Source: Desulfovibrio sp. ZJ209 (lineage in GTDB: Bacteria; Desulfobacterota; Desulfovibrionia; Desulfovibrionales; Desulfovibrionaceae). Taken from it: a stretch of 64,000 nucleotides of DNA. Positions 37,248-47,127 of this stretch are shown in pieces. Where the stretch lies: contig NZ_JAAKEJ010000001.1 of assembly GCF_011039135.1 (NCBI RefSeq), positions 930,001 through 994,000 of the forward strand, given 5' to 3'. The first letter of the stretch is position 1. Every line of letters begins with the position of its first letter. The notes beneath the pieces were generated by a model, which did not search any database, had not been told where the DNA came from, and saw nothing but the letters and a program-made list of their open reading frames with translations. A program made the position numbers and the translations under genes.

Positions 37248-38393
37248 GTGCGCCCCGATGCCGGGCCGCCCTTCCCCGCCGCACCGCCCGCGCTCGGGCA
37301 ACTGCCGCCAGGTCTCGCGCGCCTCAGCCTCGGCGTGGAGCGCTTCTGCCGCCGCAAGCTCGGCCTTCAGCCCGGCGCCCGGCTTCTGCTCGCCCTCTCA
37401 GGGGGCGCGGATTCCACCGCCCTCGCGGTCATCCTGCATGTAGTGGCGCCGCGCCTCGGTCTGCGCCTCTCGGCCCTGAGCGTGGACCACGGCCTGCGCC
37501 CCGAAAGCGGGGAGGACGCCGGTCACGTGAAGGCGCTCTGCCACTGGCTCGATATCCACTGCCGGGTATGCCGGCGCGATGTGGCGGCTTGCGCCGGTAA
37601 GTGGGGCTGTGGCCTCGAGGAGGCCGGGCGGCGGGTGCGCTACGCGCTGCTGGAAGAAGAACGCGCGGCCGCTGGCGCGGACTGGATCGTGCTCGGCCAC
37701 CATGCGGGCGACCTTGCCGAGGATGTGCTGCTCCGCCTCACGCGCGGGGCCGGCTGGCCGGGCTTGGCCGGCATGGCCGCGAAGGACGAGGGGCGGCATC
37801 TGCTGCGCCCCCTGCTCTTCACGCCGCCCGACAGGCTGCGCGCCCTGCTGCGGCGCCTTGCTCTTCCCTGGCGGGAGGACGCGAGCAACGCGAGCCTCGC
37901 CTTCCGCCGCAACCGGCTCAGGCACGAGGTGTTGCCGCAGCTTCGGCGCGAAAACCCGGCGCTGGACAGAACATGCGCCACGCTGCACCGCCTCGGGGAG
38001 CTGGACGCGGATTTTTGGGATGCGACGCTGGATGCGGCCCTTGCGGCCCAGCCGTGGGAAGAAATCGAGGAAGACGGCGCCCCGGCCCTCATCCTGCCGC
38101 GCGCCTTGCTGGCCGGGCTGCACCCGGCGGCGCGCCTGCGCCTCTATGTGCGGGCCTTGCGCGCCGTCAGAAGCCAAGGAGGCGACAGCGGGAGTCCGGG
38201 GCAGGCCCGCGGCGCCACCCTGCTCGCGCTGGACGAGGCCTTGCGCGAGCGCCGCGGCAATACGCGCTTCCAGCTTCCGGGAAGTGTCGAGGCTCTTGTG
38301 CGCGGCGGGAGCGTCCGCTTCACAAAAGCCGCTCAGTCTGCGCGCAAGAGCTCAAGCCCCGCAGACGTGACGCCCTCCACATCGAGGCCCTGA
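37248..38393 (+). CDS. tilS: tRNA(Ile)-lysidine synthase
   Basis: A 381-residue PP-loop ATPase that makes lysidine at C34 of the AUA-reading tRNA-Ile. The P-loop is LLALSGGADSTALAVIL (about 44-60). It continues with LSVDHGLRPESGEDAGHV, WIVLGHHAGDLAEDVLLRL and RNRLRHEVLPQL. The start is GTG at 37248 with TGAGG in front. The C-terminal domain is short and Ser/Lys-rich. The last 61 bases overlap the 3' end of dxs on the other strand, so the two convergent genes share coding DNA. Confidence 0.9.
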   Translation: MRPDAGPPFPAAPPALGQLPPGLARLSLGVERFCRRKLGLQPGARLLLALSGGADSTALAVILHVVAPRLGLRLSALSVDHGLRPESGEDAGHVKALCHWLDIHCRVCRRDVAACAGKWGCGLEEAGRRVRYALLEEERAAAGADWIVLGHHAGDLAEDVLLRLTRGAGWPGLAGMAAKDEGRHLLRPLLFTPPDRLRALLRRLALPWREDASNASLAFRRNRLRHEVLPQLRRENPALDRTCATLHRLGELDADFWDATLDAALAAQPWEEIEEDGAPALILPRALLAGLHPAARLRLYVRALRAVRSQGGDSGSPGQARGATLLALDEALRERRGNTRFQLPGSVEALVRGGSVRFTKAAQSARKSSSPADVTPSTSRP

Positions 38394-40243
38394 AGCCCGC
38401 GCAACTCGGCCTGCGTTCCGTGCTGCACAAAGGCATCCTCAAGCCCGAGGCGGCGGATGCGTTGGCCCCGCAAGAGGCCGGCATCGCTCAGGTATTCCAG
38501 CGCCGCCGAGGCAAAGCCGCCGGCGCGCGCCCCCTCCTCCACGAAGAGGAGGCGGTCGAAGCGGCGCGCGAGCCCGGCCAGCTGGCCCTCCGGCAACGGC
38601 TTCAGCCACACCGGGTCAAAAACCAGCGCCTGTTTGCCCGCCTCTTCCTCGATGCGGGCCGCCGCCGCAAGCGCCGCATGCGCGCAGGGGCCAGCCGCGA
38701 TGATGGCGAGATCAGCCCCCTCGCGGAGCACTTCGCCCGCACCTATCGCGAGCACCCGAGGCGCGCCCTTGCGCTCCACCCCCACCCCCGCGCCCCGGGG
38801 ATAGCGCACGGCACAGGGGCCGTCCTGCGCGAGCGCGGTCTTCAGGGCGTGGCGCAGCATGTCCTCGTCACGCGGGGCCAGAAGCCGCATATGGGGGATG
38901 TGCCGCAAATAGGCGATGTCAAAGGCGCCGTGGTGCGTGGCGCCGTCCGCGCCCACGAGGCCCGCGCGGTCGATGCAGAAGGTGACGGGCAGGTTCTGCA
39001 GGCACACGTCGTGCACCACCTGGTCATAGCCGCGCTGGAGAAAGGTGGAATAAATGGCGAGCACCGGCCGGAAGCCCTGGCTCGCGAGGCCCGCGGCGAA
39101 GGTCACGGCATGCTGCTCGCAGATGCCGGTGTCGACGAAGCGCTCGGGAAAGCGCGCGCGGAACTTGTCCGTGCCCGTGCCCTCGGGCATGGCCGCTGTG
39201 ATGGCGATGATGCGCTCATCTTTCTCGGCGAGCTCCACCAGCGTGTCGCCGAAAACGCGGGTAAAGGCCGGCGGGGATTTTTTCCCTGCCGGGGCCACGG
39301 CCTCGCCCGTCTCCGGGCTGAACAACCCGACCCCGTGGAAGCGCGTTGGGTCGCTCTCGGCCGGGGCGTAGCCCTTGCCCTTGCGGGTGCGCACATGGAG
39401 GAGCACCGGGCCGTCCTCCACGGCGGCCGCCATCTGCAGGTGCCTGCGCAGGGCCGGGATGTCGTGGCCGTCCACGGGGCCGATATAGGTGAAGCGGAAG
39501 GCCTCGAAGAGCATGCCGGGCGTGAAGAAGGACTTGAAGCTCCACTCGCCGCGCATGGCGTAGATGGCGAGCTTCTGGCCGATGCGCGGGATGCTGCGCA
39601 AAAAGCGGAGCACCTCGCGCCTGGTCTGGCGCACCCAGCGGCTCGACAGGGTGCGGCTCAAGAAGAGCGACAGCGCGCCCACATTGGGCGAGATGGACAT
39701 TTCATTGTCATTGAGCACCACGATGAGCCGGCGACCCATGTGCCCCGCGAGATTGAGGCCCTCGAAGGCCTCGCCGCCCGTAAGCGAGCCGTCGCCGATG
39801 ACCGCGATGACATGGTGCCTCAAGCCCGCGAGGTCGCGCGCCTGCGCCATGCCGAGGGCCGCGGAAATGGAGGTGGAGGAGTGCCCCACCCCGAAATGGT
39901 CATAGGGACTTTCCCCCGGGCGTGGAAAGCCGGAAATGCCGCCGAGGCGCCTGAGGCTCCCAAATTCGGCGGCGCGGCCGGTGAGCAGCTTGTGGGCGTA
40001 GGCCTGGTGGCCCACGTCCCAGATGAGCTTGTCGCGATTGAGGTCAAATTCCGAGAGCAGGGCGAGCGTCAGCTCCACCACCCCGAGGGACGGCGCGAGA
40101 TGGCCGCCATTGGCCGCTACCGTGGTTATGATGCGCTCGCGCACCTCGCCGGCGAGCCTTGCGAGCTCCGCGTCCGAGAGGCCGAGCAGTTGGGCCGGGT
40201 CCGCGATGTCGTCAAGATGGAGGGCCGCAGCGTTCTGCGCCAT
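38333..40243 (-). CDS. dxs: 1-deoxy-D-xylulose-5-phosphate synthase
   Basis: A 636-residue thiamine-diphosphate enzyme that condenses pyruvate and glyceraldehyde-3-phosphate, the entry to the MEP isoprenoid pathway. Seen: the N-terminal HLAPSLGVVELTLAL, GHQAYAHKLLTGR, the ThDP/Mg block VIGDGSLTGGEAFEGLN with LNDNEMSISPNVGAL, the catalytic Glu in DTGICEQHAVTFAAGLA and DRAGLVGADGATHHGAFD. The length is typical. It is last in the ispG-proS-xseA-M23-xseB-ispA-dxs run, one base after ispA. Confidence 0.96.
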   Translation of the reverse strand: MAQNAAALHLDDIADPAQLLGLSDAELARLAGEVRERIITTVAANGGHLAPSLGVVELTLALLSEFDLNRDKLIWDVGHQAYAHKLLTGRAAEFGSLRRLGGISGFPRPGESPYDHFGVGHSSTSISAALGMAQARDLAGLRHHVIAVIGDGSLTGGEAFEGLNLAGHMGRRLIVVLNDNEMSISPNVGALSLFLSRTLSSRWVRQTRREVLRFLRSIPRIGQKLAIYAMRGEWSFKSFFTPGMLFEAFRFTYIGPVDGHDIPALRRHLQMAAAVEDGPVLLHVRTRKGKGYAPAESDPTRFHGVGLFSPETGEAVAPAGKKSPPAFTRVFGDTLVELAEKDERIIAITAAMPEGTGTDKFRARFPERFVDTGICEQHAVTFAAGLASQGFRPVLAIYSTFLQRGYDQVVHDVCLQNLPVTFCIDRAGLVGADGATHHGAFDIAYLRHIPHMRLLAPRDEDMLRHALKTALAQDGPCAVRYPRGAGVGVERKGAPRVLAIGAGEVLREGADLAIIAAGPCAHAALAAAARIEEEAGKQALVFDPVWLKPLPEGQLAGLARRFDRLLFVEEGARAGGFASAALEYLSDAGLLRGQRIRRLGLEDAFVQHGTQAELRGLQGLDVEGVTSAGLELLRAD

Positions 40244-40244
40244 G

Positions 40245-41174
40245 TCAGCAGGCCCGGCTCACGGTATAGTCGGCGAGCGCGCGCAGGAAGGCGGCCTCCC
40301 GCCCGGTGAAGGGCGCGAGCGCGGCCTTGGCCCGGGCCGCCTGGGCGAGCGCCAGCTCACGGCTTTGCGCAAGGCCCACCATGGACGGATAGGTGTTCTT
40401 GCCCTGGGCCGCGTCGCTGCCCGCGGGCTTGCCGAGCACCGCGGTATCCGCCGTCACGTCCAGAATGTCGTCCGCAATCTGGAAGGCCATGCCGAGCGCC
40501 GAACCGTATTCGCCGATGGCGTCGATGACGGCGCTGTCCGCCTCGGCGAGGAGCGCCCCGCACACGCAGGAGGCCCGCAAGAGCGCCCCGGTCTTCATGG
40601 CGTGCATGGTCTGGAGTTCCTCAAGGCTGATGGAGGGGCGCCCGGTGTGGATCATGTCCCATTCCTGGCCGCCCACCATGCCGGAGGAGCCAGCCGCCAT
40701 GGCAATCTCCGCGATGGCGGCCAGAAGCGGCTGCGCCGGCACGCGCGCGCGGCACATGGCGCCAAAGGCGTCGGTGAGCAGGCCGTCGCCGGCAAGGATG
40801 GCCGTGGCTTCGTCAAAAGCCTTGTGGTTGGAGGGCTTGCCCCGCCTGAGGTCGTCATCGTCCATGGCCGGGAGGTCGTCATGGATGAGCGAATAGGTGT
40901 GGATCATCTCGATGGCGCCGGCAAAGGGCAGCATGCGCAGCTCCTCGAGGCCGCACAGCTCCGCGCAGGTGATGCAGAGCACGGGGCGAAGGCGCTTGCC
41001 GCCGGCCTGGAGGCTGTAGAGCATGGCCTCGCGCAGCCGCGGGGGCATCTCCCGGTCATCGAGGCACGAGGCGAGCCACAGCTCCACGGCGACCCCGCGG
41101 CGCTTGAGCAGTTCCTTCATGGACGCGGCGTCCATGATTTCCGGCATGTGCGGCCTGTGTCCGGCGTCTGTCAT
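40245..41174 (-). CDS. ispA: Geranyl/farnesyl diphosphate synthase
   Basis: A 309-residue trans-prenyltransferase. The first Asp-rich motif is in HDDLPAMDDDDLRRGKPS (about residues 98-115) and the second in QIADDILDVTAD. The binding block GGKRLRPVLC is present. It makes the C10-C15 diphosphates used for quinone and undecaprenyl synthesis; the residues before the first motif suit a short-chain product. It overlaps xseB by 4 bases and is followed by dxs, so supply and chain elongation of isoprenoids are co-expressed. Confidence 0.93.
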   Translation of the reverse strand: MTDAGHRPHMPEIMDAASMKELLKRRGVAVELWLASCLDDREMPPRLREAMLYSLQAGGKRLRPVLCITCAELCGLEELRMLPFAGAIEMIHTYSLIHDDLPAMDDDDLRRGKPSNHKAFDEATAILAGDGLLTDAFGAMCRARVPAQPLLAAIAEIAMAAGSSGMVGGQEWDMIHTGRPSISLEELQTMHAMKTGALLRASCVCGALLAEADSAVIDAIGEYGSALGMAFQIADDILDVTADTAVLGKPAGSDAAQGKNTYPSMVGLAQSRELALAQAARAKAALAPFTGREAAFLRALADYTVSRAC

Positions 41175-41413
41175 GCCCCTTCCTCCTCTTCGCTCTCTGG
41201 GCCCGTGAAGGGCACGGCCTCGCCCTCCTGCCAGACGGAAATCTCGTGGCGCGCCTTCTCAAGCTGCTCGCGACAAAAACGCGCCAGGGCCGCGCCTTCC
41301 TTGTAAAGGGCGATGCCCTGCTCCAGCGGTTGCTGGCCGTCCTCAAGGGCCGTGACGATTTCCTGGAGGCGCGTCATGGCCTCCTCAAAGCGGGGCGGCT
41401 TTTTGCACTTCAT
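41171..41413 (-). CDS. xseB: Exonuclease VII small subunit
   Basis: An 80-residue helical protein with the XseB pattern FEEAMTRLQEIVTALEDGQQ, then PLEQGIALYKEGAALARFCR and EQLEKARHEISV. It binds the C-terminal helices of XseA to form exonuclease VII. It overlaps the neighbouring genes by 4 bases on each side, with the M23 peptidase gene between it and xseA. Confidence 0.93.
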   Translation of the reverse strand: MKCKKPPRFEEAMTRLQEIVTALEDGQQPLEQGIALYKEGAALARFCREQLEKARHEISVWQEGEAVPFTGPESEEEEGA

Positions 41414-42381
41414 TTCTTTTCGCCTCCTGCCGCGGGCGCCGGCTTCACCTGCTCCGCGGGCGCGAGCAGCGGCTGCGGATCCACCGATTCCCCCTGCACC
41501 ACGAGCCCGAGGTGCAGGTGTGGCCCTGTCACGCGGCCGGTGGCGCCCACGAGCCCGATGACCTGACCGCGCTTCACATGCTCCCCGGGCTTGACCAGCG
41601 GCTTCGACATGTGAAGGTAGGAGGTGAACACGCCGTCGCCGTGATTGATATAGACCGCATTGCCGGAAAAATACAGGTTGTCCACCAAGGCCACCACGCC
41701 GTCGGCACAGGCGCGGATGGGCGAGCCCTCCCCGCCGCGCAGGTCGAGCCCGCGGTGCATGCCGCGCGGCTCGCCGTTGAAGACGCGCTTCAGGCCGAAC
41801 AGGCTCGAGACCGTCCCGGGCACGGGGCGGTCAAGCGGCAATTCCCACTGGCGCTCCGGCAGGCGCTGCGCAAGGGCGGCGGCCACCTTTTCGCGGTCGC
41901 GCTTGATGCGCGCGGCCTCTTCCGGCGGGGGCGCCACATATTTCCTGTCCACGGTGAGGCGCTGCACGGGCCGCTTGCGGTCATAGAGGCCGACCGTGCG
42001 CGTGGCCTCGGGCTTCCCGCATTCCTTGCCGGCGCAGGCGCCGAGGCTGAGGCTCTGCGCCTTTTCCCCGAGCGGCGCGGGCAGCATGAGCTCCGCCCGC
42101 CAGAGGGGCGCGCCGCCGGCCGCGTCCCGCACTTCACGCGCGGCCACGGCATGCCGCTTGCCGCGCCAGAAAAAGGCCGCCCCATCCATGGGCGTAGCGG
42201 AGACCACCTCGGCCACGAAGGCGTCGCCCCGTGCCACTTTCTCCGGGGCGGCGAGCTGTGGCTTCTCCTGCGGGGCCGGCGCCGCATGCGCAAGGCCCGC
42301 AGGCAAAAGCAGGGCAAGAACAAGGGTGAGGGCGCAGGCGAGGCGCGGCTCCCGTTTGAGTCCGTTTTTCGGCATGTTCAT
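41410..42381 (-). CDS. Secreted M23 (LytM) peptidase
   Basis: A 323-residue protein with a signal peptide (about residues 1-33, ending GLAHAAPA), a beta-rich middle and a C-terminal M23 domain. The zinc ligands are seen in MHRGLDLRGGEGSPIRA (His, Asp) and TGPHLHLGLVV (HxH), with YINHGDGVFTSYLHMS between. All are present, so it may be an active murein endopeptidase rather than an EnvC-like activator. It is placed between xseA and xseB with 4-base overlaps, an order I regard as typical for this bacterial group. Confidence 0.9.
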   Translation of the reverse strand: MNMPKNGLKREPRLACALTLVLALLLPAGLAHAAPAPQEKPQLAAPEKVARGDAFVAEVVSATPMDGAAFFWRGKRHAVAAREVRDAAGGAPLWRAELMLPAPLGEKAQSLSLGACAGKECGKPEATRTVGLYDRKRPVQRLTVDRKYVAPPPEEAARIKRDREKVAAALAQRLPERQWELPLDRPVPGTVSSLFGLKRVFNGEPRGMHRGLDLRGGEGSPIRACADGVVALVDNLYFSGNAVYINHGDGVFTSYLHMSKPLVKPGEHVKRGQVIGLVGATGRVTGPHLHLGLVVQGESVDPQPLLAPAEQVKPAPAAGGEKK

Positions 42382-43919
42382 TGGGCTTGTCCTTTTCCCG
42401 ATTCCAGCACGATCTTTTCCACCCGGGCGCCGAGGCTGCCGTCCGCAAGCTGCGCGCGCACGGGGGCGCCGGGCGCAAAGTCCGTCACCGAGCGGGCGAG
42501 CGCCCCGTTTTCCCGGTAGAGCAGGGCATAGCCCCGCTCAAGCGGCGCCAGCGGATCCCGGGCCTGCAAGGTGAGCTCCAGCTTTTCCAGTTGCGCCGTT
42601 CTTGCGCGCAACTGGTCGGTCATGGCGCGCCCGAGGCGCGTGCCGAGCCCGTCAAGCAGCATCCGGGCGGCCTGCATGCGCTGGCCCATGAGCCGGGGGA
42701 GCGCCGCCACGAGCATTTCCAGCCTGAGGGCCTTCGCGCGCAGGCCATCTTCGGTGAGGGCGGCGCGGCGCCGCCGTTCCACGGCGTCCAGGCGGCGTGC
42801 CTTTTCGTCCACAAGGCGCCGCATGGCGGCCGGCAACGCGGCATCCAGCAGGGCGAGGCGCTCAGCGAGCCGCTCCAGCCGGCGCGCGGGCGAGGCCCAG
42901 GCGAGGCCCCGCTCAAGGAGGCCCAGCGCGTGGGCCGCGCGCTCCAGCCTGAGCGCCATGGCGCGGTCGAGCGCCATGTCGAGGTCGTCCACGCGCTGGA
43001 GCAGTTCGGCCCGAAGCGGCCAGAGCAACTGCGCCGCGTGGGAGGGCGTGGCCGCGCGCCTGTCCGCCGTGAGGTCGGCGAGGCTCACGTCCACCTCATG
43101 CCCGATGCCGGCCAATACCGGCAGCCGGGAATGGAAGATGGCCTCGGCCACGGGCGGCTCGTTGAAGGCCCAGAGGTCTTCCAGCGAGCCGCCGCCGCGC
43201 ACGAGCACGATAACCTCGGCCCAGGCCTGGGCATTGGCCTCCTGCATGGCGGCCACAATCTCGGGTATCGCCCGCTCGCCCTGCACGGACACCGGGAACA
43301 GCCGTATCTGGGAGGCGCAGCCCCGCGCCGCCGCGAGCTCGAGAAAATCATGGATGGCCGCGCCGCCGGGCGAGGTGATGAGCGCCACGCGGCACGGGTT
43401 CCACGGGAGGGCCCGCTTGCGCTCCCGCGCGAAATAGCCCGCCGCGGCGAGCCGGCGCTTGCGCTCCTCAAAGGCCTGGGCGAGCAGCCCGGCGCCCGCC
43501 GGCTGAACGAGCTCCACCACGAGCTGGTACTGGCCGCGCGGCGCATAGACGCTGACGCGGCCGGCGCAGAGAAGCTCCAGCCCGTTGGCGAGCGCGGCCA
43601 GCGGCGAAGGCCTCGGGCCGTCAAAAACCTCGCCCGTGAGCGGGTCAAAGTTGCGCCCTTCGCGCTGGCGGCCGCGGAACCACACGCACTGGAGCTGCGC
43701 CTCGGCATCCTTGAGACTGAAATACACATGCCCCGAGGCCGGCCGCGAGAGATTGCTCACCTCACCGCGCACCCACACGAAGGGATAGCGCGTCTCCAGC
43801 GTGCGGCGCAGGCGCTCGGTGAGCGCCCGCACGGAAAGGATGGCCTCCGGCGGCTCCGCGTCGTCAATCAGGGGCGCGTCCCACCCCTCCTTGCCACCGG
43901 CCCCGGTCTCGTCCCGCAT
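42378..43919 (-). CDS. xseA: Exonuclease VII large subunit
   Basis: A 513-residue subunit of the single-strand exonuclease. The N-terminal OB fold reads FVWVRGEVSNLSRPASGHVY and FSLKDAEAQLQCVWFRG. The catalytic domain has YQLVVELVQPAGAGLLAQAF, SPGGAAIHDFL and VIVLVRGGGSLEDLWAFN with GIGHEVDVSLADLTADRRA. A long coiled coil follows and a short C-terminal barrel ends GYALLYRENG. It starts 33 bases after proS and is complete. Confidence 0.95.
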   Translation of the reverse strand: MRDETGAGGKEGWDAPLIDDAEPPEAILSVRALTERLRRTLETRYPFVWVRGEVSNLSRPASGHVYFSLKDAEAQLQCVWFRGRQREGRNFDPLTGEVFDGPRPSPLAALANGLELLCAGRVSVYAPRGQYQLVVELVQPAGAGLLAQAFEERKRRLAAAGYFARERKRALPWNPCRVALITSPGGAAIHDFLELAAARGCASQIRLFPVSVQGERAIPEIVAAMQEANAQAWAEVIVLVRGGGSLEDLWAFNEPPVAEAIFHSRLPVLAGIGHEVDVSLADLTADRRAATPSHAAQLLWPLRAELLQRVDDLDMALDRAMALRLERAAHALGLLERGLAWASPARRLERLAERLALLDAALPAAMRRLVDEKARRLDAVERRRRAALTEDGLRAKALRLEMLVAALPRLMGQRMQAARMLLDGLGTRLGRAMTDQLRARTAQLEKLELTLQARDPLAPLERGYALLYRENGALARSVTDFAPGAPVRAQLADGSLGARVEKIVLESGKGQAQ

Positions 43920-43952
43920 CTCCCCTGCTCCGCTGCCGCCAGATGCTCCCGG

Positions 43953-45680
43953 TCAGGCCCGCGCCGCCCATGCCTGGCGCACGCCCTCGGCCCAGTCGGC
44001 AAAAGCCTCGGCAAAGCCGTCCAGCGGAAGCTCGGTCTTCTCGCCGCTCCTGCGATCCTTGGCCTCCACCACGCCGCGGGCGAGGGACTTTCCGCCGAGC
44101 ACGAGCTGGAGCGGGATGCCCAGCAGGTCGGCATCCTTGAACTTGACGCCCGGGCGCTCCTCGCGGTCGTCGAGCAGGGTGTCCACACCCTGCTTTTCCA
44201 GGAGGGCGTAGAGGGCTTCGGCCTCGGCCGTGACCTTCTCGTCGCGCGGGTCGAGATTGAGCAGGATGCAGTCGAAGGGCGCCACCGGCGGCGGGAAGAC
44301 GATGCCGCCGTCATCGTGGTTCTGCTCGATGGCGGCCGCGGCCACGCGCGAAACGCCGATGCCGTAGCAGCCCATGATCATGAGCTTTTCCTTGCCGTTC
44401 TCGTCCAGGAAAGCGGCGTGCATGCTTGAGCTGTACTTGAGGCCGAGCATGAAGATGTGGCCCACCTCGATGCCCCGGGTGAGCGAAAGGCGCCCGCCGC
44501 AGCGCGGGCAGACATCGCCCTCGATGACCTCGCGCAGGTCCGCCCAGGCGGTGATGCTGGCGTCGCGGTTGAGGTCCACGTGCATGAGGTGGGTGTCGCC
44601 CTTGTTGGCGCCGGTGACGTAGTTGGTGCCGCCCTGAAGCTCGAGGTCCGCATAAATGGGGAGCTTCAGCCCCACGGGCCCGGCAAAGCCGAGCGGCGCC
44701 TGGGTAAGTGCCTCCACGGCGGCGGAGTTGGCGAGCTCCACCTCCTGAGCCTTGAGGAGGTTCTTGAGCTTGACGGGATTGACCTCGCGGTCGCCGCGCA
44801 CGAGCACGGCCACGGTCTCGCCGTCCACGCTGAAGAGCATGGTCTTCACGAGCTCCTTCGGCGAGATGCCGAGCAGGGTGGTCACCTCCTCCACCGTATG
44901 CGCGCCGGGCGTGGCCACGGGCTTCACGTCCGGGCAGGCGTCGGTGCATTGCTTACCCGTCCACACCGCCTCGGCGCGCTCCAGGTTGGCCGCGTAGTCG
45001 CAGGAATCGCACACCGCGATGGTGTCCTCGCCGGTGTCGGCGAGCACCATGAACTCATGCGAGAAATTACCGCCGATGGAGCCCGTGTCCGCCTCCACGG
45101 CGCGGAAGCGAAGCCCGAGGCGCGTAAAGATGCGCACATAGGCGTCATACATGAGCTGGTAGCTCTTCTGCGCGCCCTCCATGTCCGCATCGAAGGAATA
45201 GGCGTCCTTCATGAGGAATTCGCGGCCGCGCATGAGGCCGAAGCGTGGCCGGATCTCGTCGCGGAACTTGGTCTGGATCTGGTAGAGCCGGACGGGGAGC
45301 TGGCGGTACGAGCGCACCTCGCCGCGCACGAGGTCGGTGATGACCTCCTCATGCGTGGGGCCGAGGCAATATTCGCGGTCATTGCGGTCGCGGAAGCGGA
45401 GCAGCTCCTTGCCGTAATGCTCCCAGCGGCCGGTCTCCTTCCAGAGGTCGGCCGGCTGCACCATGGGCAGCAGCAGCTCCTGGAAGCCCGCGGCCGCCAT
45501 TTCCTCGCGGATGACGTCGGCGATCTTGGTGATGACCTTGAGCCCGAGCGGCAGGTAGATATAGAGGCCCGAAGTGAGGCGGCGCACCATGCCGGCGCGC
45601 AGCAACAGCTTGTGGCTGACCACCTCGGCGTCGGCCGGGCTTTCCTTGAGCGTGGGAATGTAACAGGAGCTGAAGCGCAT
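43953..45680 (-). CDS. proS: Prolyl-tRNA synthetase (bacterial type)
   Basis: A 575-residue class II synthetase. Motif 1 region ends [19 protein letters not shown], motif 2 is [20 protein letters not shown], and motif 3 is [17 protein letters not shown]. Between motifs 2 and 3 lies the editing (INS) domain. The C-terminal anticodon domain includes [20 protein letters not shown]. The start [13 protein letters not shown] at 45680 matches family members; the frame extends far upstream only as read-through across ispG. The 43-base gap from ispG suggests co-transcription. Confidence 0.95.
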   Translation of the reverse strand: MRFSSCYIPTLKESPADAEVVSHKLLLRAGMVRRLTSGLYIYLPLGLKVITKIADVIREEMAAAGFQELLLPMVQPADLWKETGRWEHYGKELLRFRDRNDREYCLGPTHEEVITDLVRGEVRSYRQLPVRLYQIQTKFRDEIRPRFGLMRGREFLMKDAYSFDADMEGAQKSYQLMYDAYVRIFTRLGLRFRAVEADTGSIGGNFSHEFMVLADTGEDTIAVCDSCDYAANLERAEAVWTGKQCTDACPDVKPVATPGAHTVEEVTTLLGISPKELVKTMLFSVDGETVAVLVRGDREVNPVKLKNLLKAQEVELANSAAVEALTQAPLGFAGPVGLKLPIYADLELQGGTNYVTGANKGDTHLMHVDLNRDASITAWADLREVIEGDVCPRCGGRLSLTRGIEVGHIFMLGLKYSSSMHAAFLDENGKEKLMIMGCYGIGVSRVAAAAIEQNHDDGGIVFPPPVAPFDCILLNLDPRDEKVTAEAEALYALLEKQGVDTLLDDREERPGVKFKDADLLGIPLQLVLGGKSLARGVVEAKDRRSGEKTELPLDGFAEAFADWAEGVRQAWAARA

Positions 45681-45723
45681 GCTGGTCCTTTGCGATGCTG
45701 TTGGGGTTGGGGCCGGATGCCGT

Positions 45724-46812
45724 TTATGCCCCGCCGGCGCCGGACGGCGCGCCTGCGCCGTCGAGGAGCTTCTGGAGCTCTTCCATGAAGGCCGCGAGCA
45801 GTGCTTCCTGGCCGCGCGCCACGCGCACGACTTCGCCCTTGCGGAAAATGATGCCCTTGCCGCGGCCTCCCGCGAGGCCGATGTCCGCCTCGCGCGCCTC
45901 GCCCGGGCCGTTGACCACGCAGCCCATGACCGCCACCTTGAGGGGCGCCGTGGTGGTGGCAAGGCGCTCCTCCACCGCTCGCAGCAGGGCGAAAAGGTCG
46001 ATCTCGGTGCGGCCGCAGGTGGGGCAGGAAATGATCTCGGGCCCGCGCGAGCGCAAGCCCAGGGCGCGCAATATCTCCCAGGCGACCGCCACTTCCTCCA
46101 CCGGGTCCGCGGTGAGCGAGACCCGCAGGGTATCGCCGATGCCTTCATGGAGCAGGATGCCGAGCCCCACGGACGACTTCACCGTGCCGCGCATGGAGCC
46201 GCCGGCCTCGGTGACGCCGATGTGCAGCGGGCAGTCGCAGGCCTCGGCGAGGCGCCGGTAGGCCGTGATGGTGTCGAGCACCGAGGAGGACTTGAGGGAA
46301 ATCTTGACATCGTAAAAACCGCGGCGCTCCAGCAGGCGCAGATGGCCGAGCGCGCTTTCCACAAGGGCCTCCGGCCTGGGGCCCCCGAAGCGCTCGAGCA
46401 GCGGCTTTTCGAGGGAGCCGCCGTTGACCCCGATGCGCACGACGGCCCCGTGCGCCTTGGCCGCGTCCACCACGCGGTCCACATGGGCGGCGGGGCCGAT
46501 ATTGCCCGGATTGATGCGCAGCCCCTCGAGGCCGGCCTCCAGGGCCGCGACGGCGAGGCGGTGGTCGAAATGGATGTCCGCGATGAGCGGCACGGGCGAG
46601 CCGGCGCGGATGGCGGGGAGCGCCCTGACCGCGGCCTCGTCCGGCACGGCCACGCGCACGGCCTCGCAGCCGGCGGCCACAAGGCGGCGGATCTGGGCCA
46701 CGGTGGCCTCGGCGTCGCGGGTGTCGGTATTGGTCATGCTTTGCACCATCACAGGCGCGCCGCCGCCAATACGCAAGCTGCCGAGCCGCACTTCGCGGCT
46801 GTTCCCGCCCAT
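45724..46812 (-). CDS. ispG: 4-hydroxy-3-methylbut-2-enyl diphosphate synthase
   Basis: A 362-residue iron-sulfur enzyme of the MEP pathway, making HMBPP. The TIM-barrel part has [46 protein letters not shown] and [10 protein letters not shown]. The cluster-binding part has [12 protein letters not shown] and [18 protein letters not shown], which give three Cys and a Glu ligand. The start at 46812 ([11 protein letters not shown]) is preferred to a longer Arg-rich extension. It is first of the minus-strand isoprenoid run. Confidence 0.95.
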   Translation of the reverse strand: MGGNSREVRLGSLRIGGGAPVMVQSMTNTDTRDAEATVAQIRRLVAAGCEAVRVAVPDEAAVRALPAIRAGSPVPLIADIHFDHRLAVAALEAGLEGLRINPGNIGPAAHVDRVVDAAKAHGAVVRIGVNGGSLEKPLLERFGGPRPEALVESALGHLRLLERRGFYDVKISLKSSSVLDTITAYRRLAEACDCPLHIGVTEAGGSMRGTVKSSVGLGILLHEGIGDTLRVSLTADPVEEVAVAWEILRALGLRSRGPEIISCPTCGRTEIDLFALLRAVEERLATTTAPLKVAVMGCVVNGPGEAREADIGLAGGRGKGIIFRKGEVVRVARGQEALLAAFMEELQKLLDGAGAPSGAGGA

Positions 46813-46949
46813 AGAAGCCCCCGTTTTTCTGACACCGGAAGGAAAATCGCGCCGCCGCGCGGGAAAATCCTGCCGCCGCGCACGCCAGCGCCCCGCTGCG
46901 CCATAGGCGCAAAGGCGCTTTCCGCAGGCCAAATTTTCCGCGCCAGCCA

Positions 46950-46996
46950 TTGACAAAGCCGAAATCTACGCTATTTCCCGGGGCAAGCCAAGTCAA
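46950..46996. promoter_or_regulatory. Overlapping divergent promoters for ispG and the FlgO-like genes
   Basis: Plus strand: TTGACA (46950-46955), 16 bases, TATTTC (46972-46977). Minus strand: TTGACT (46996-46991), 17 bases, TAGCGT (46973-46968). The -10 boxes overlap, so RNA polymerase can probably serve only one side at a time. A palindrome ATATC-TTGCA-GATAT lies at about 47007-47021. Confidence 0.6.
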
Positions 46997-47127
46997 TTTC
47001 TGGAATATATCTTGCAGATATTTTTGCGGGAAATTCTCCCGGCAGGAATGGCCCCCACATGGCCTCAAGTTTCCCGCCGGGACGCCGATAGAACGAATGC
47101 GCCTGTCCCGGCCACGGAGAGGTCCTT

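Noticed and set aside
34785..37301. An 838-codon open frame on the minus strand
   Set aside because: It is antisense to the CcsA-like and hemA genes, whose catalytic motifs are clear; the reverse frame has no recognisable domain.
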